Shown here piece by piece: positions 47,500-61,000 of a stretch of 64,000 bases of DNA. This DNA is from Spirodela intermedia (Eukaryota > Streptophyta > Magnoliopsida > Alismatales > Araceae), in contig LR746281.1 of the NCBI GenBank assembly GCA_902729315.2, positions 3,346,501 to 3,410,500 of the forward strand, written 5' to 3'. The position numbers and the translations under genes were made by a program. Every line of letters begins with the position of its first letter. Within the stretch, counting starts at the first letter, position 1. The notes below the pieces were generated by a model. That model did not search any database. It saw only the letters and a program-made list of their open reading frames with translations, and was not told the DNA's origin.

Positions 47500-48640
47500 T
47501 GGTTGAACAAGATAGGCTCAAGGGAAGGTGCTTAAGAGACCCCTTAAGCACAATGTTGCATGATTAGGCATGGTTTAGGTGACATCATCACGACATAGTA
47601 CAATGTCTGCATGGTGCAACACCTCCTAGTAAGGCAGATGACAGTGCTAGTTCTTTTCTTAATGAGGTTCAAGAGAGAGTTCCTCATGATTCCAGAGATG
47701 TCTCGCACTATGTGCTATGGCAATATCATATTATTAGTGGTGCCATCATAACACAGTGTAGTGTCAGAGACCATGTTAATCCTTAACAAAGAGTTCCTCA
47801 TGATTTCAGAGACCTTTGACACTATGTGGTATGGCAAAGCATATTAAAAAGGTGGTGTCATCACAACATAATGCAATGTTAGAGATCATGCTAATCCTCG
47901 ACAAGGTTCAAGAGAGAGTTACTCATGATTTCAAAGACGTCTTACACTATGTGGCATGTCAAAAGCACATTATTGGTGGTGCCATCATAACATAATGCAA
48001 TGTTAGAGGCCATGTTAATTCTCAACAAGGTTTAAGAGAGGGTTCCTCATGATTTCAAGGACCTACAACTCTATGTGACATAGCAAAAGCACATTATTTG
48101 TGGTGCCATCGCAACATAATGCAATGTTTGAGACCATGTTAATCTTCAACAAGGTTCAAGAGAAGGTTTCTCATGATTTCATCAAGGTTTAAGAGAAGGT
48201 TCCTCATGATTTCAAAGACCTCTGACACTATGTGGCATTGCCAAAGCACATTATTGATGGTGCTATCACAGCATAATGTAGTGTCAAACACCATGTTAAT
48301 CCTCAATAAGGTTAAAGAGGGTTCATCATGATATTAGAGACCTCTAACACTATCTACCATGACAAAAGCACATTATTGATGGTGCCATCACAACATAATG
48401 CAGTGTTAGAGCCCATTCTAATCTTCAACAAGGTTCAAGAGAAGGTTTCTCATGATTTAAGAGACCTCTGATACTATGTGGCAGGGCAAAAACACATTAT
48501 TGGTGGTGTCATCACAACACAATCTAGTGTCAAAGACCATGCTAATCTTAAACAAGGTTCAAGAGAGGGTTCCTCATAACTTCATAGACTTTTGGTATGA
48601 GCAGCATGATGAGGCACATTGCCAGCGGCACTAACACAAC
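47500..48640. repeat. 122-bp tandem satellite, about eight units
   Basis: The block ACATTATTGGTGGTGCCATC recurs near 47729, 47840, 47967, 48089, 48247, 48369, 48492 and 48614, mostly 122 bases apart. Other landmarks in each unit are GACCATGTTAATCCTCAACA, AGGTTCAAGAGAGGGTTCCT, CATGATTTCA and CACTATGTGGCAT. One unit carries a 36-base internal duplication near 48150-48200. The flanks (47545-47630 and 48855-48930) share a different block (GCATGGTGCAACAC-like), suggesting a larger duplicated frame. No open reading frame is kept. Confidence 0.88.
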
Positions 48641-49913
48641 ACTGCTTGAGGTGCAAGTGATCAAAGCAAATAACCACACTAGAACCCAATGAAGTTCAAG
48701 GTGTCCTCATAACTTTGAAGAACTTCGGGGGCACAACATGCATGAGAAGATGCGCACAACTTGATATGGCATTCATCAAGTGCATAAAATCTCTCTTATA
48801 TGTGCAAGTGGTATGGGGAAATGACCATGTTAGAACTCACCAAGCTTCAAGGAGAGTTTTAGCACAATGCAACATGATGAGGCGTGGTGTAGGCAGAACA
48901 TAGTACAATGTCAACATGGTGCAACACAAGTGACATGTGTACAAAGGTGCTTGACATTGGGTGACACATGATGATGCAGGTACATAGTTGAAAAAATTAA
49001 TGGGATAACTTGGGAACCTTGCCAAGTGGTGCACAAGTGTAGATATAGACATGGCATGTAGATATAGGCTGAAGGCACACATGCAAGTGGTGGACTATTG
49101 AGGAAAGTCAACTTGGACATCCATGCGCTTATTGGAGAAAGTTTCAAGGGGACTTCCCAGTATAAAGGGGGGAACCACTAGCTTAGAAGGGTAGTCAGAG
49201 ACTACGCTTTCACATAAGAGAAGCCGGCCAACATTCAAGACCGCCTCATGGAGGGAAAAATATGTACACTTTGTTGGGTCCCTATGACACCTGGCCCAAG
49301 CTTTGACCACATCATCATGCCTAGTGAGGAAACTAGACCCAGCTCAGGCCATTTGATTTGACCGGGGCTCAATGATTTTCTTACAAGATCTAAAGTCAGC
49401 TGCAAGTTGAGGAAAGCCAAAGAAATGGGCCCATCGGGGGGTGGCTCTTGACTATTATGGGCCTGATCTAGACGGCCACGTGTATGGACCGGGAGCAAGC
49501 CTTCAGACCAGGGGCTCTTCAGGGCCTCAGCCGGACGAGTATTTGGGCCAGGCCCATTTCCCATTATAGGAACCAAATTGAGAGAGAGAGAGAGAGAGAA
49601 GCTACATAATTGATAGAAATATTTGAAGCATTGGATGTAGAGGCTACATAATTATGGACGTAATTTAAATAAGATATATCGTCTCTCATAGGGCTTGAAT
49701 ATCGATGAACTTGGCCATTTCAAGAAACATAGATGACCTTAATATTAAACGTAATTCAAAGGAAACACCCGATCTCTCTAGAAAATAAATATACAGCGAG
49801 AGAGAGCGAGAGCGAGAGAGAGAGAGAGAGAGAGAACCGGGATTGGCCATGGTATCAAGACCCTAAACCTGAATGAACAAAGAAATTAAGGGCAAATAGG
49901 AGGGAAAGAAGGT
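48641..49913. other. Spacer between the satellite and the XLG3 3' end
   Basis: It contains satellite-related degenerate sequence to about 49100. From 49420 to 49565 there are many GGGCC/GGCCCA motifs ending in a TTATAGG TATA-like site and a GA run (49580-49599). A second long GA run (49796-49836) probably lies in the XLG3 3' UTR. Frames on the minus strand at 49235-49576 have no recognisable similarity. Confidence 0.4.
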
Positions 49914-52900
49914 TCACTGCTGGCGGATAAATGGAGAGGAGCTGACGTCGGTGCTGTAGAATGAGTCCTCCGGGCCGTAGTTGATGTCCTTCTCATCCTC
50001 CCACTTGAGCACCTCCCGGATGTACTTGAAGCCCTCGTCAACAGTGGTCACCTCACGGGCCCGGGCCTGCCACGCAAAGAGCTTCCGGCCCGTGATACTT
50101 GCATAGAGGTCCTTGAATTGCATGGCGACGTAGTAGTAGGCCTGGTGTGCCGCCGACTGGCTGCTGCCATTCTGGGCCCTCACTGGCCGGAATTCCCCGA
50201 ACCAGTCGCAGACCGACAGCGGCACCTGCTGGATCTTCTCCTCGAAGGCGTCAAACTTGTTCAGCACCAGCACGAACGGCGTCTCCTGGAAGCTTGGATG
50301 CCTAATCGGAGCAGGGAATCGAGAAAAAATTGAGCCAAGATTGGAACCGGTAGAATGAATGAATCCACTTATTTGTGTACCATAAATTAAATAATCTGAT
50401 AAGTAGTAATTTCAATAGATAATATAAAGTGGGCTGATCATTGATGAGATGAGATGAGATGAGATGGATAGTACCTGACGGTGCTCTCGAAGAGCTCCTT
50501 GCTCTGGATCATCTTGTTCCTCAAGGGAGAATTGTGGCCGTTTCCGGCGATCCCCCACTGGTCGTAGTCGCTGAGGGACACGCAGAAGATGACCACCCGG
50601 ACGTCCTCGAACATCTCCACCCACTTGCAGCCCTCACTTACTCCCCTTGCGCTCACCCGGATCAGCTGGTATCTGGTCGAAGAAATCCATGAATTGGAGT
50701 AAGGGAGAGAGAGAGAAGAAGAAGAAGCACATTACAACAGGGACTGGATTGGATGGCCCCCATACATTAATGAAGTAGGTTTTAATAAAGTCCAGAAAAT
50801 ATAACTTTCATTTCATTCATCATGCAAGAGCGGACGCTATTTTTAATTGAGACTTCAAGAGGAGAAAGGAGGCTCACCTGGTGAGAGGTTGCGGGGGCAT
50901 GTCTGGGTTGTTGTTGATGAAGGGCTCAGACATTGGGCTGCGATCTTCGAGGGAGAAATCGATGAAAGCCAGGCCATTTCCTTGTGTTAACCCTTCTGCA
51001 TACAATATGTCCTTCTCGGAAGGTTCATACTCATTGCTCGAGACCTCAATCACCTGCAAAAAATTGAAGAAGGGTTGACCCCCCCCACCCCCCCAAGAAA
51101 AAAATGAGGCTGCTGAGGATTTCAATAGAAATGTAGTTAAAGGCTGACCAAATTTACTCATAACTGAGGACCCATGTAAAAAGAGAACATACAAAATTAA
51201 CTTTGTATGCCTCCATCAGATAAGATGCAAATTATGGTAACACGAGTGGCATGCCATCAGATATGGCATGCCATCCATCACTCATCGAGAAATTAATGGT
51301 GTGGCCTTCAGTCATCTATGCGCTTCAAGAGTCGTCAACAACAGAGATCAGGAGTGGCTAACCATCCTTAGTCAACAGCATGTAGCCTGTCAGTTTCTAG
51401 ATAGGATTCACGTGTGATGGTCTAGTATCCTTCTACGTTACTGTATCTGTATGACTTTTAGTATGTAGTCTTTACCGAATGTCGCCATTCTGTGCTGAAG
51501 TTCATGATCAGAGGGATGACTATGGATACCGAAATGTAATTTTGTTTCTAAACATTCGAGCATTTGAGGGTCATTATCACCTTTTAAAATGTCTTCATAG
51601 CAAAAGAGCAATCAATGGTTCAGTCTCACTCTCTTTCCATTCTATCTCATGAAATTCACCTACTTCTTGATATGATGCTTTAACTATGACCAATCCTCAG
51701 CAAAGGGCAGTGATGTTTTCGCCGTTAGTAAGCTTCCTTTTGAAGGTCCTCCAATTCCCTTTTCTTCGGATGAGATGCATGCAATCAATGCCTCTAGATG
51801 AAAACAAAACTATGGTTTTCTTGGGAACAAAATCATGTCTAGGTCGACAACATGCAATGATCCATGGGATGGGCACAATTTTAGATATATATATATATAT
51901 ATATATTTCCACTAGAACATGCTCATGAAAGAGTATTCGTACATCCAAAGCTCAGAGCCACAAGAAGAAAAACCTGAACCAAGTGACTTCCGGAAAATAT
52001 TAAAACGATGAATTTCAACCCCGGCTCTTCCGACAAGTCTGCCTACAAACTCACATATGCCGACCAGTAACTGGATCGCACTGTAAAAACCTTCACGGTT
52101 GTGGCTCTCTGTTTTACTTAACATCAACTTTGTGAGCAGTATCTCAGGGGACAGATTTCTGGATCGTCCCTGGATGATTCCTAAAGCATCGCGCAATGAT
52201 AAGCAACATTATTTGAGAATAAATACCCAGAAGAACAAACCGCCTATCCAGACTTCATCACACATCTTTAATATCATCATTGAGAGCCGTAGGACCTTGA
52301 AAATTGTAAAGACTAACACTAACAACTGCCCACTCACAAAACTTAGACAACAGAAGGAACGTGAGACCAAAATCGGAAGCAGGAAAGGAACTCCAGGTAA
52401 CTAGGAGTGGCCTAGAAAACTTACCCGGCCCAGGAAGTATTCAGCAACATCCGGGAGAAAATGAAGCTCGTTTCTCCTTCTGTATGTTTCCTGTATGGCT
52501 GGATCTTTCCATATTTCATCAACCAAAGGAGCATACTCACGTGTTGCTGCAGGAAAGAAGGCATCCAAGTTCCCCATGGCTACTATGTCCAGAAGCAAGT
52601 CAGAGAATTGTTTTAACCTTGCATTGATAGAGTATACACTTCGGGGGGCTGCACTGTTTTCCCCGTCTACAGTGATTTGTTCACCACCTAAATAAAAAGA
52701 AAATAAGGAATTCTCAATTTATGGATCATACAAAGCTTTACTTGTTCACAAATCTGTTGCATGGATGGCCAAATCTTCACCTGTAAGAATTTCCTTCCCC
52801 TAATTTGTCTCGAATTTTATAAAAAAGTGAGAAAATAATGTAACGTCATCAGCATATAAACAATTGCTATGCAGAAAAGGCGCATTCTCATTAATTCATC

Positions 52901-54813
52901 TAAGAGAGGACATTTTATTGGCAGATTCTTATGTTGCCTTACTGAATATACCACACTTTGACCACAATATAACCATTCACACAACCTTTTAGGGCTCCAG
53001 AAAGGACCGCTGCATTGAGTGCCAGATGGGGGCTAGGGATGTTGTATTTATAAATGGCTTATGAGCTAATTTTTTGTTGATTTGAAACAATTAAACAGCA
53101 TATATGATGATTTTTAGATGTTGAATGCTGACAACTATCTCCTAAAAGAAGCGTATTTACATTTGAAAGTTTTATGAGACCTCCTCCATGAACAGTATTT
53201 AAATCCTGTCTACTGAAGGGTTCCAGGAGGACATCCATATCTAACATTTTCTTGATATCAGGCAAGACAAAAAAAATTCAGAGACATTGAGCAAACAGAA
53301 AAGTAGATGGAGCAAAATGAATAAAGTTGATGTGCCATGATGAGTGGAAGTCTTGTGTTCATCTGTAAATCTTACCTTCTTCACTGTGTTGGTCAGGTTG
53401 ACGTAGTGCACCCAACTTAGCAATATCTTCTTCCTCAAAGCGTTCTCGTCCCTCAAGCAAAATGCTTAGATACTTGTAGATGTTACTCTGAATCATTAGT
53501 TTAATATTTTGTCTCTCTTCGAATGTGAACTTGTTCCCATATAAAAACATAGCCTGTTCATAGGAAGAACGGTAAGCACAGAGCCAAATATGCCATTCAT
53601 ATGAAGCAATGAAACTATAAATCAGCTTCTCAATGCAAAGGTGTTATAGGCTATTTGGGTCCCAATATAAGAAGTTGAAAAAAAATGCCACATTGTGCCA
53701 TTTAATAATTGAAATTAGCAAAATGACGGAATAGTAACCAGCAAAGATCAAGTTCAAGAAACTTTTCACAAACTTCTTATTTGAATACATCTGGAGTAAC
53801 CCAGAGGTATATCACAACTGTCTGATGATTTCAGCTATCTATTTATCTTTAGACAAATTACCATACCTATAAGAAAGGCATAGCACATATAGATAACTAT
53901 CATTGTACCTGCTTAAAAATAGTGCTTGTTCCAGAACCTTGGGAGCCCATTAATAGAAGTTTTTGAATTCTTTTTGGCTCCAAATACTCAGGAACAGTCC
54001 TTCCAGAATAGTTATAAACCTCATCCGTTCTCTGGGCATTAGGATGAGGGACAGGTAGCGACAACAAGGAACAAACCAACCGTGTTGTAGCCTGACAAAC
54101 AAAGAAGATGGCTTATGCATTTATTCTCGATATATGTAATGTCGAAGAAAAATAAATAAAAATAACTGCAGATGACTAATAGATACCAGCCATACCTTTT
54201 CCCAGATTTTCCCCTTGATATTATTCTGACCCTCTTCCTCATACCGGCCATCATCATAAACCCAAAAATGGGTATCACGTGGGCACTGAACCCTTGCAAA
54301 CTGAAAACATAAGATGCAATGTTATTAAATCTAAATATTACAGAGTTTATCAGTTTACAGCGTGTAAAAAGATAACAGGAACTTTAATTTGCGTTCTAGA
54401 TGAAGTCATATCAGCAGAACAAATATACAATAGAAAGGAAATGAGGCAAAGGAACCTCAACGGCATATCTCAATAAGTTTCACCACTTTCATTTGAGAAA
54501 AACAATTGGCATTTATAGATGATCCATGGAAAAAATTCAGACTATAAGGTGTGAAGACATGCCTTGGATCATCCAATTCATTACCAATGATGACGTCATA
54601 CATCAGATTCAATTATGGCCAGCATTTAAGATTATCGAATCATTTTTTCACCCGAAAGGCAAATGAGGTCATTACATAAATGCACATCTCTCACCGAATC
54701 CAGTCAGAGGCCTAATCCCAAGCAGCCACCTAATGAGAGTATACTATTTACGAAGGGTATGAAGAGATACGCATATGAAATGGAATCAACTAGAAGTCAA
54801 ATATTTTGTTTCA

Positions 54814-54853
<40 letters not shown>

Positions 54854-56252
54854 GAAGTTTGGTCTCAGTTCAAACTGTCTGTCTGTATTTATCCTTTACA
54901 AGCAAAAAAATAAAATTAAAAAGAAGATAAGGAAATAGGCCCTTATAAAACACGTATGATATGCTGTTGAAAATAAATATATATCTGCAAGAGTAGATTT
55001 TGATCATTCGGTGTCAGTTTTTGAAAGTACCTTTAGAACCCTTAATTCGGTCTTTGTGATCTCCCTGCCATTAATAAAAACTTCAGTTTTACCATGGCTT
55101 GCATTTGGGCTTAGTCTGCCCGAAAAATTCAAGTTTGAACTGATGATTTTATATGGTTTCTCCCCCTCCTGAAATATTTATGTTAAGACAAAAAGAAGGG
55201 ATAAATGACCATAAACGCAATTTTAACCATGAAACGAAGAGTCAAGAAGATGTGGATGCACTTGCCTTTCCCCAAAGACCAGAATCTTTGTCGTACCAAT
55301 ACCTTCCAGGCTTCAATTTCTTCGGAGGTAATGAGCAACTGAGCAGATCAGCCATCTCTTCTGGCCTCAAAGGAAGTCCATTAACAATGACCTGGTCAGG
55401 CCGTAACTGATTTGCCATGCACTCCTTCTCAGCTTTCATTATCTGTCTGATTTCCAGCGGGTTGAGTAAATGTGACAACATTCTCGAAGATTTGCCAAGT
55501 TTTGACCGCTTGGACTCATCTATTGGACGTCCGATGCAAGTGACACATTTGCGCCCTTCAGGCATTGATCCCATTGCTCTCAATACACAAGAGGCGCAAT
55601 ACCTCGCCCCGCAGACCAGACAAGTCTCCTTTCCCTCCCACTTCCTCTTGCCGCATCTGAAGCATGCCCGTTTCACTCTGTCTTTCTTGGATACACCAAC
55701 ATAACAAGGAGAGGCCATTTCATCCTCACGTAGCTCCTCAGTCACTGGTTCCCCGACCGACTCAAATGTGACCACAGGCATCCTCTTTGTGTCATTTTCC
55801 ATCTGCGTCGAGTGTCTATCTACAGAACTGTGGGCAGACCCGGCAGAATCTGAACGGGAGGCTGAAGAAAACTCTTGGTTCTGCAGCACCGACATGACGG
55901 ACGCGGAGCTCCCAGAGCCACGGGGGCTCTGGAAGGGGGAACCGGTAACCCCTGCGATACCCGACACAGGCATAGCTATCGGCTGAACCACGGGCGCTGA
56001 ATGTGCTCCAGAAAATGACTCCGTCACCACTGCCGCAGTATGAATCTCCGACAGGCTCACATCGACGGGATCAATGCTGGGTGGGTCATAGGACATGGGG
56101 GGACCCTGGTACTCCAGGGCGAACGAGTAGTCAAGGTTGGATGGTACGTTCGTTAATATAGCCCCAGGAGGGAGCATGCTCTTCAGCACCTCATGGACGT
56201 TTTTCTCCTCCAGTGTCTCACCCATTTCTGCCCCGGAAGTCCACAAGGCCAC
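49914..56252 (-). CDS. XLG3: Extra-large G protein, XLG3 type, 9 exons
   Basis: Plant-specific G-alpha-related protein that partners G-beta/gamma at the membrane and nucleus. It has 871 residues from 56252, or 862 if the methionine at 56225 is used. Exons (high to low): 56252-55266, 55168-55031, 54300-54196, 54091-53909, 53553-53376, 52687-52425, 51053-50878, 50672-50475, 50301-49914; phases close. The N-terminal half has MLPPGA and [10 protein letters not shown] blocks typical of XLG3. A basic KKDRVKR follows, then the XLG cysteine region C-x2-C-x10-C-x2-C-x4-C-x2-C-x13-C-x2-C (residues 197-239). The G-alpha half has the degenerate P-loop GSQGSGTST (459-467), lacks the DVGGQ switch II signature, and keeps LNKFD (about 757). 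Intron 1 uses a GC donor. The shorter start is plausible because a 3' splice-like CAG precedes it. Confidence 0.93.
51885..51906. repeat. (TA)n microsatellite in an XLG3 intron
   Basis: Pure TA run in the intron between exons 6 and 7. Confidence 0.9.
54817..54850. repeat. (GA)n microsatellite in an XLG3 intron
   Basis: GA run of about 34 bases in the intron between exons 2 and 3, a CT run in the transcript. It is about 180 bases downstream of the exon 2 donor in transcript order. Confidence 0.9.
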
Positions 56253-57941
56253 CGGAATCCGGCGTCAGTGAATGACCCGTAACAACTGTTCACCGAAACA
56301 CCACCGGCCTGGCAGACACACCTCCGCAACGCTCGACAGCAATCAATCCGCACAATAATCTCAACGGACCAACAGCACCATCCTGATAAGAAAAACCAAA
56401 CGAGAATGCGGATTCAATCCAATCGGAGGTTACCCTCGCCGAGCAGCAGCCCCGGGCTCAAGGCGAGGAGGCACCATAGTACAGATACCCCTAATTCCAA
56501 CGACAGAAGAAGCAAAAAAAGCCCCTGGCAGATGAATCCGGAACGCTAACCTCGCCTGTAAACTCCCCCACGTAATCCCCTCAGTTCGCGACGATTCCAG
56601 TCTTCGGGAGAGAGTTCGGATCAAGAAGTAGTGACGATCCTTCAACAGCAGGCGGACCACCGGGCGAGCTGCGTGACCCTTACCGAGCTGCTCCGGCGAA
56701 GGAAGATCGCCTGATCGATCAGGAAAGCCTAACCGCACTAGCGCTGGAGGACGATGACGACCAGGAGAGGGGAAGACTGTCAGCTCATGTAGTCACGGCC
56801 ATGGCACTTAATCGGGAGTGTGGTACAATACCTCTCATCATCTTTCTTAAACGGTGCGTTCTCCACGTGACACGATCGCCGGTGAACGCCTCCCCTCCGG
56901 ATGCTCTTCACTGAGCTGTTCCTGGGGAACACCCAAAAAAATCCCGGGCATTTTAGCCCTCTCTGTCGGTCAACGGTCACAAACGGACGGCGGCGTCAAT
57001 TACGGCGGAAGATGGGACCCACAAGGGCCCACGCAAAATCGGACGGCGTCAAACGTCTTCGGAATGACGATCATACACGGTTCATAGTTCACGCCCTACA
57101 CGCTCGGTCTACTATCACGGTCGGCACGCGAAAAATAAAGTCAACCCCAAGGCATCCCGTCATACTTGCTTAGAAAAGTGGCCTAGACTGGGCCTTGCGT
57201 CAAGTTATTATAGAAACGAGGAGAGATACGATCGGTGGCGAGGTCCGGTGGGTCCCACAATCGCGTCGAAAGGGTTGTGTGACTTCCTCGCCTCGAGTAT
57301 CTCTTCTCTGGTCCGATGGTCGAACTCCATTTGATCGCTATGGTCTCCTCTGGAAATGTGCTGATCTGGTGGCTATGAGGGGATGGAATTGGAGTCTGCT
57401 GTTCCCAACTTTCATGGTTGGATCCTCGGAGGTGTACCCAATAATCGATTCGCGTTGACATCGGTCCAATAAGTCAACAACCAAAAACGACCTTGAATCT
57501 CACGTGTAATTAATGCCAATATCACGTGATGTACAAGCAGAATTATCAAGGCATTTTATAGTATTTTAAATTTTTATTTAATCATAAAATAATCCCCCGA
57601 GTAAATGTGTCTATGTCATTAAACCCTGTAAAAAAATATTATTAAAATATTTTTATAAGAAAAGTGATAATAAAAACTAGAAAATTGGATTTACGTTACC
57701 ATCCCCAGGGTAGCGGGGAAATAATAGGTTATGGATGGTGCTGTTGAATATCTCTAATTTTCTTATTATTTGATGAGTAAAAATGTGAGAAAAAAACCTT
57801 CGAACGAGGCTTCGATGCTTCTGAGCCGTTCGATCTGCCACGTCGACCAGCTTCCCCGCATGTGAAGCCGATGGAGATCGAACGGCTGTGGAAACGCCGC
57901 CGCATCCCCCCTCCCCCATCCTGATGCCCGACGAGCTCAGA

Positions 57942-57985
<44 letters not shown>

Positions 57986-58003
57986 GCTCAACATCTCAGT
58001 CGT
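56253..58003. other. Bidirectional promoter region between XLG3 and GlyRS
   Basis: The two genes are head to head with about 1.75 kb between start codons. The left part (to about 56750) is GC-rich and probably XLG3 5' UTR, possibly with a leader intron. The middle is GC-rich and non-coding, with frames but no family match. 57480-57800 is AT-rich. 57946-57978 is a CT run in the likely GlyRS leader, a Y-patch-like feature. Confidence 0.5.
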
Positions 58004-61000
58004 ATGCGGCGCCTCTGGCCACTCTCGTCAGACACACTCTCTCTATCAGGCGGATCTCGAGCTCTCTGGGACCGCTCGCCGCCTCTCTCCGTCTTCCTCC
58101 GGCAGGCTTCGCAGGCGCTCTTCACCGGCGGGGACGACCGCTCGGCCCCGCCCATGGCCGGCGCCGACGGGGCTGAAGCCGCCATCCGGCGAGCCCTTGC
58201 CGAGAAGCAGGCCGCCGTGGACAGCCAGGCGGAGGCAGTGAGGGAGGCCAAATCCCGTTTCGGGATCTCCCACGCGGAGGTCGACGCCGCCGTGGAGACG
58301 TTGAAGGTGTTGAAGGTCGAGCACGGGGCCGTCGCTAGGCAGCTCCAGTCGGCGTTGAACGGCGGGGGGAATGGAGCGCGCGGCAGGGAGGAGTTCCGGC
58401 AGACGGTAGTGAACACGCTGGAGAGGAGGATGTTCTACACGCCATCTTTCAAGATCTACGGGGGGGTCGCCGGTCTCTATGATTACGGCCCCAATGGATG
58501 CGCCATTAAGAATAATGTTCTCTCCTTCTGGCGCCAGGTAAATGCCGTCGCCATCTAACCTGGAGAATTCTGTTTCGGACTTGGATCTGGCTTTCTTTTT
58601 TAGCATGTAATGATCGCAATCAAAATCGTTTTCGAACTGTTTGCTTGCTGTGTTTCTTTTAGCATTTTGTGCTGGAGGAGAACATGCTGGAGGTGGATTG
58701 CCCCTGCGTCACGCCGGAGGTGGTGTTGCAAGCGTCTGGACATGTGGAAAAGTTCACCGATCTGATGGTGAAGGACGAGAAGACGGGCGCGTGCCACCGG
58801 GCGGACCACTTGCTCAAGGACTTCTGCAAGGAGAAGCTCGAGAAAGGCGTCACGTTGTCACCGGAGAAGGCGGCGGAGCTCAGGCATGTGATTGCCGTCT
58901 TGGACGATCTCTCTGCCCAGGAACTGGGTGCCAAGATTAAGGAGTATGGGATTACTGCCCCTGATACGAAGAACCCCCTCTCGGACCCATATCCGTTCAA
59001 CCTCATGTTTCAGACTTCCATTGGTCCGGCAGGACATTGTCCAGGGTGAGGAAGCTCTATTTTGATTCATAATCACTATTGTGTTCAATGATCGGTGCTG
59101 ACGGTTGGTGAACCTTCTATTACTTGATTCGATGCCTGATAGGTACATGAGGCCAGAGACGGCCCAAGGGATATTTGTCAACTTTAAGGATCTGTATTAT
59201 TACAATGGAAACAGACTTCCTTTTGCGGCCGCTCAGATTGGGCAGGCTTTCAGAAATGAGGTTTGATAAATGCTTTCCCTCTCTCCCTTTTATTTTTTCC
59301 CCATTGTTTAAATACGTGCAGAATGTTGGCATTTTATGTTTCTTGTAGGCCATATAAAGCGTGACGTAATGTGTGAAAGTTTCACAGAGGGTAACTCTAT
59401 GAACTAATGCTTTCTTGGTGGGATAACATTCATTGGTAACCGTACTATATTTCGCTGTGCATTTTGGTAGTACGTTTTCATACACCTGGGATATTTTCAG
59501 TACCAGAAACTCTGGGAAATTGATGTATTCGAACACTCTCCAGCATTGAACTGTTTGAAAATATGATCTCATGTAAACGAGGTGTGAAGCACTGTAATTT
59601 TTAGGTGATTACATTATAAAAATGGCATAGGTACACATGATATGAGGCAGGTATGATGAATAGAAAGGAAAGTGCAGTACACAGAGCGAATAGCTGGAAA
59701 TTACGCGATTATGCAATTAGGAATCTGCGCTACTTGGTAATCAATGAGGCATAGGTTAAGGGTGGGGGGAGTGACAGCAGTGGCTTTTAGACTGCACATT
59801 AGTGACTAGTTATAAAACCCTTTGGTAGATTATTCTCCCAGAAAAAAATATTGTACTGCCGGTTGGATGCAGTCTAGTCACGCAGTCTATCCTGCATATG
59901 CATAGATTATCCACCCCATCTATTGTGACTCTGTTTAACATACTTTGCCATCAATATTTTACCACCAAGTTTTTAGATATTTTACTGCAGTCTCGTAAAT
60001 AGTCCAATTTTTTCTTTGCTTTCTTTGGAGATAGATTTCTCCCAGACAAGGGCTTCTTAGAGTTCGTGAATTCACACTTGCTGAGATTGAGCATTTTGTT
60101 GATCCTGAGGATAAGTCTCACGCAAAGTTTTCTGAGGTATCAGAATTGGAATTCTTGATGTTCCCAAAGGAGGATCAACTGACAGGGAAATCAGCCAAGA
60201 AAATAATTCTTGGTAAAGCAGTATCTGAGGTACTCTATCTGCAATTCCCGTTTTTCTTTTGAAATGGTTACAAGTACTCGGGTATCTGGTTTTTCTTGCA
60301 CATCCCAATTATTTTGTTTTTATGTTCCATCATGGACATTTCCTTGTCAACAGGGAACTGTGAATAATGAGACACTCGGGTACTTTATTGGGAGGGTCTA
60401 CTTGTTCTTAACACAACTTGGAATTAACAAGGATAGACTAAGATTCCGGCAGCATCTGCCAAATGAGATGGCTCACTATGCTGCAGATTGTTGGGATGCC
60501 GAGATAGAATGCTCATTTGGCTGGATCGAGTGTGTTGGGATTGCAGATAGATCTGCTTATGACCTACGTGCCCACACGGTAATTTCTTTGACTATCTCAT
60601 AATGGTACTGTTTGCTAGAAACTTTTGGTAAAGAAGTTACCTTTATTATTTTCTTCCCATCGTGTTATGAGTTGTGTCGTTCCAGTAAATAGTAGTGAGA
60701 ACATACCTTCAGGGATGAAACCATTACGCTTCACTTGTGTCTTAAATCATTTTTACTTCCTGGAACACTGAATTTGAGCACTTATCTTTCTTCTTTTTTG
60801 CATATGGAGACATGGAACACTATGATTAGAAGGTGAAATCACAGTAAAACGGTCTTTCCGCTCAATAAGGCCATCCAACCAAAAGGGAAAACAACCCAGT
60901 ACAGATCCGCAAATCTGGCACATAGGTACATAAGACAAGTCCCCTTATAGTAAATCACTCAATTTAAAGCCAGTGGCTAAGAGGAGCCTGTGAAGACGCC

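Noticed and set aside
47500-48640. CRISPR-like direct repeats
   Set aside because: Units are contiguous 122-bp tandem copies without unique spacers, in a plant nuclear setting.
56430-56738. A 102-codon minus-strand frame upstream of XLG3 as a separate gene
   Set aside because: No recognisable domain. It lies in the GC-rich probable leader of XLG3 and ends before the XLG3 start.
58046-58606. Long minus-strand frame opposite GlyRS exon 1
   Set aside because: GC-rich exon shadow. The plus strand has clear family similarity and splice sites.
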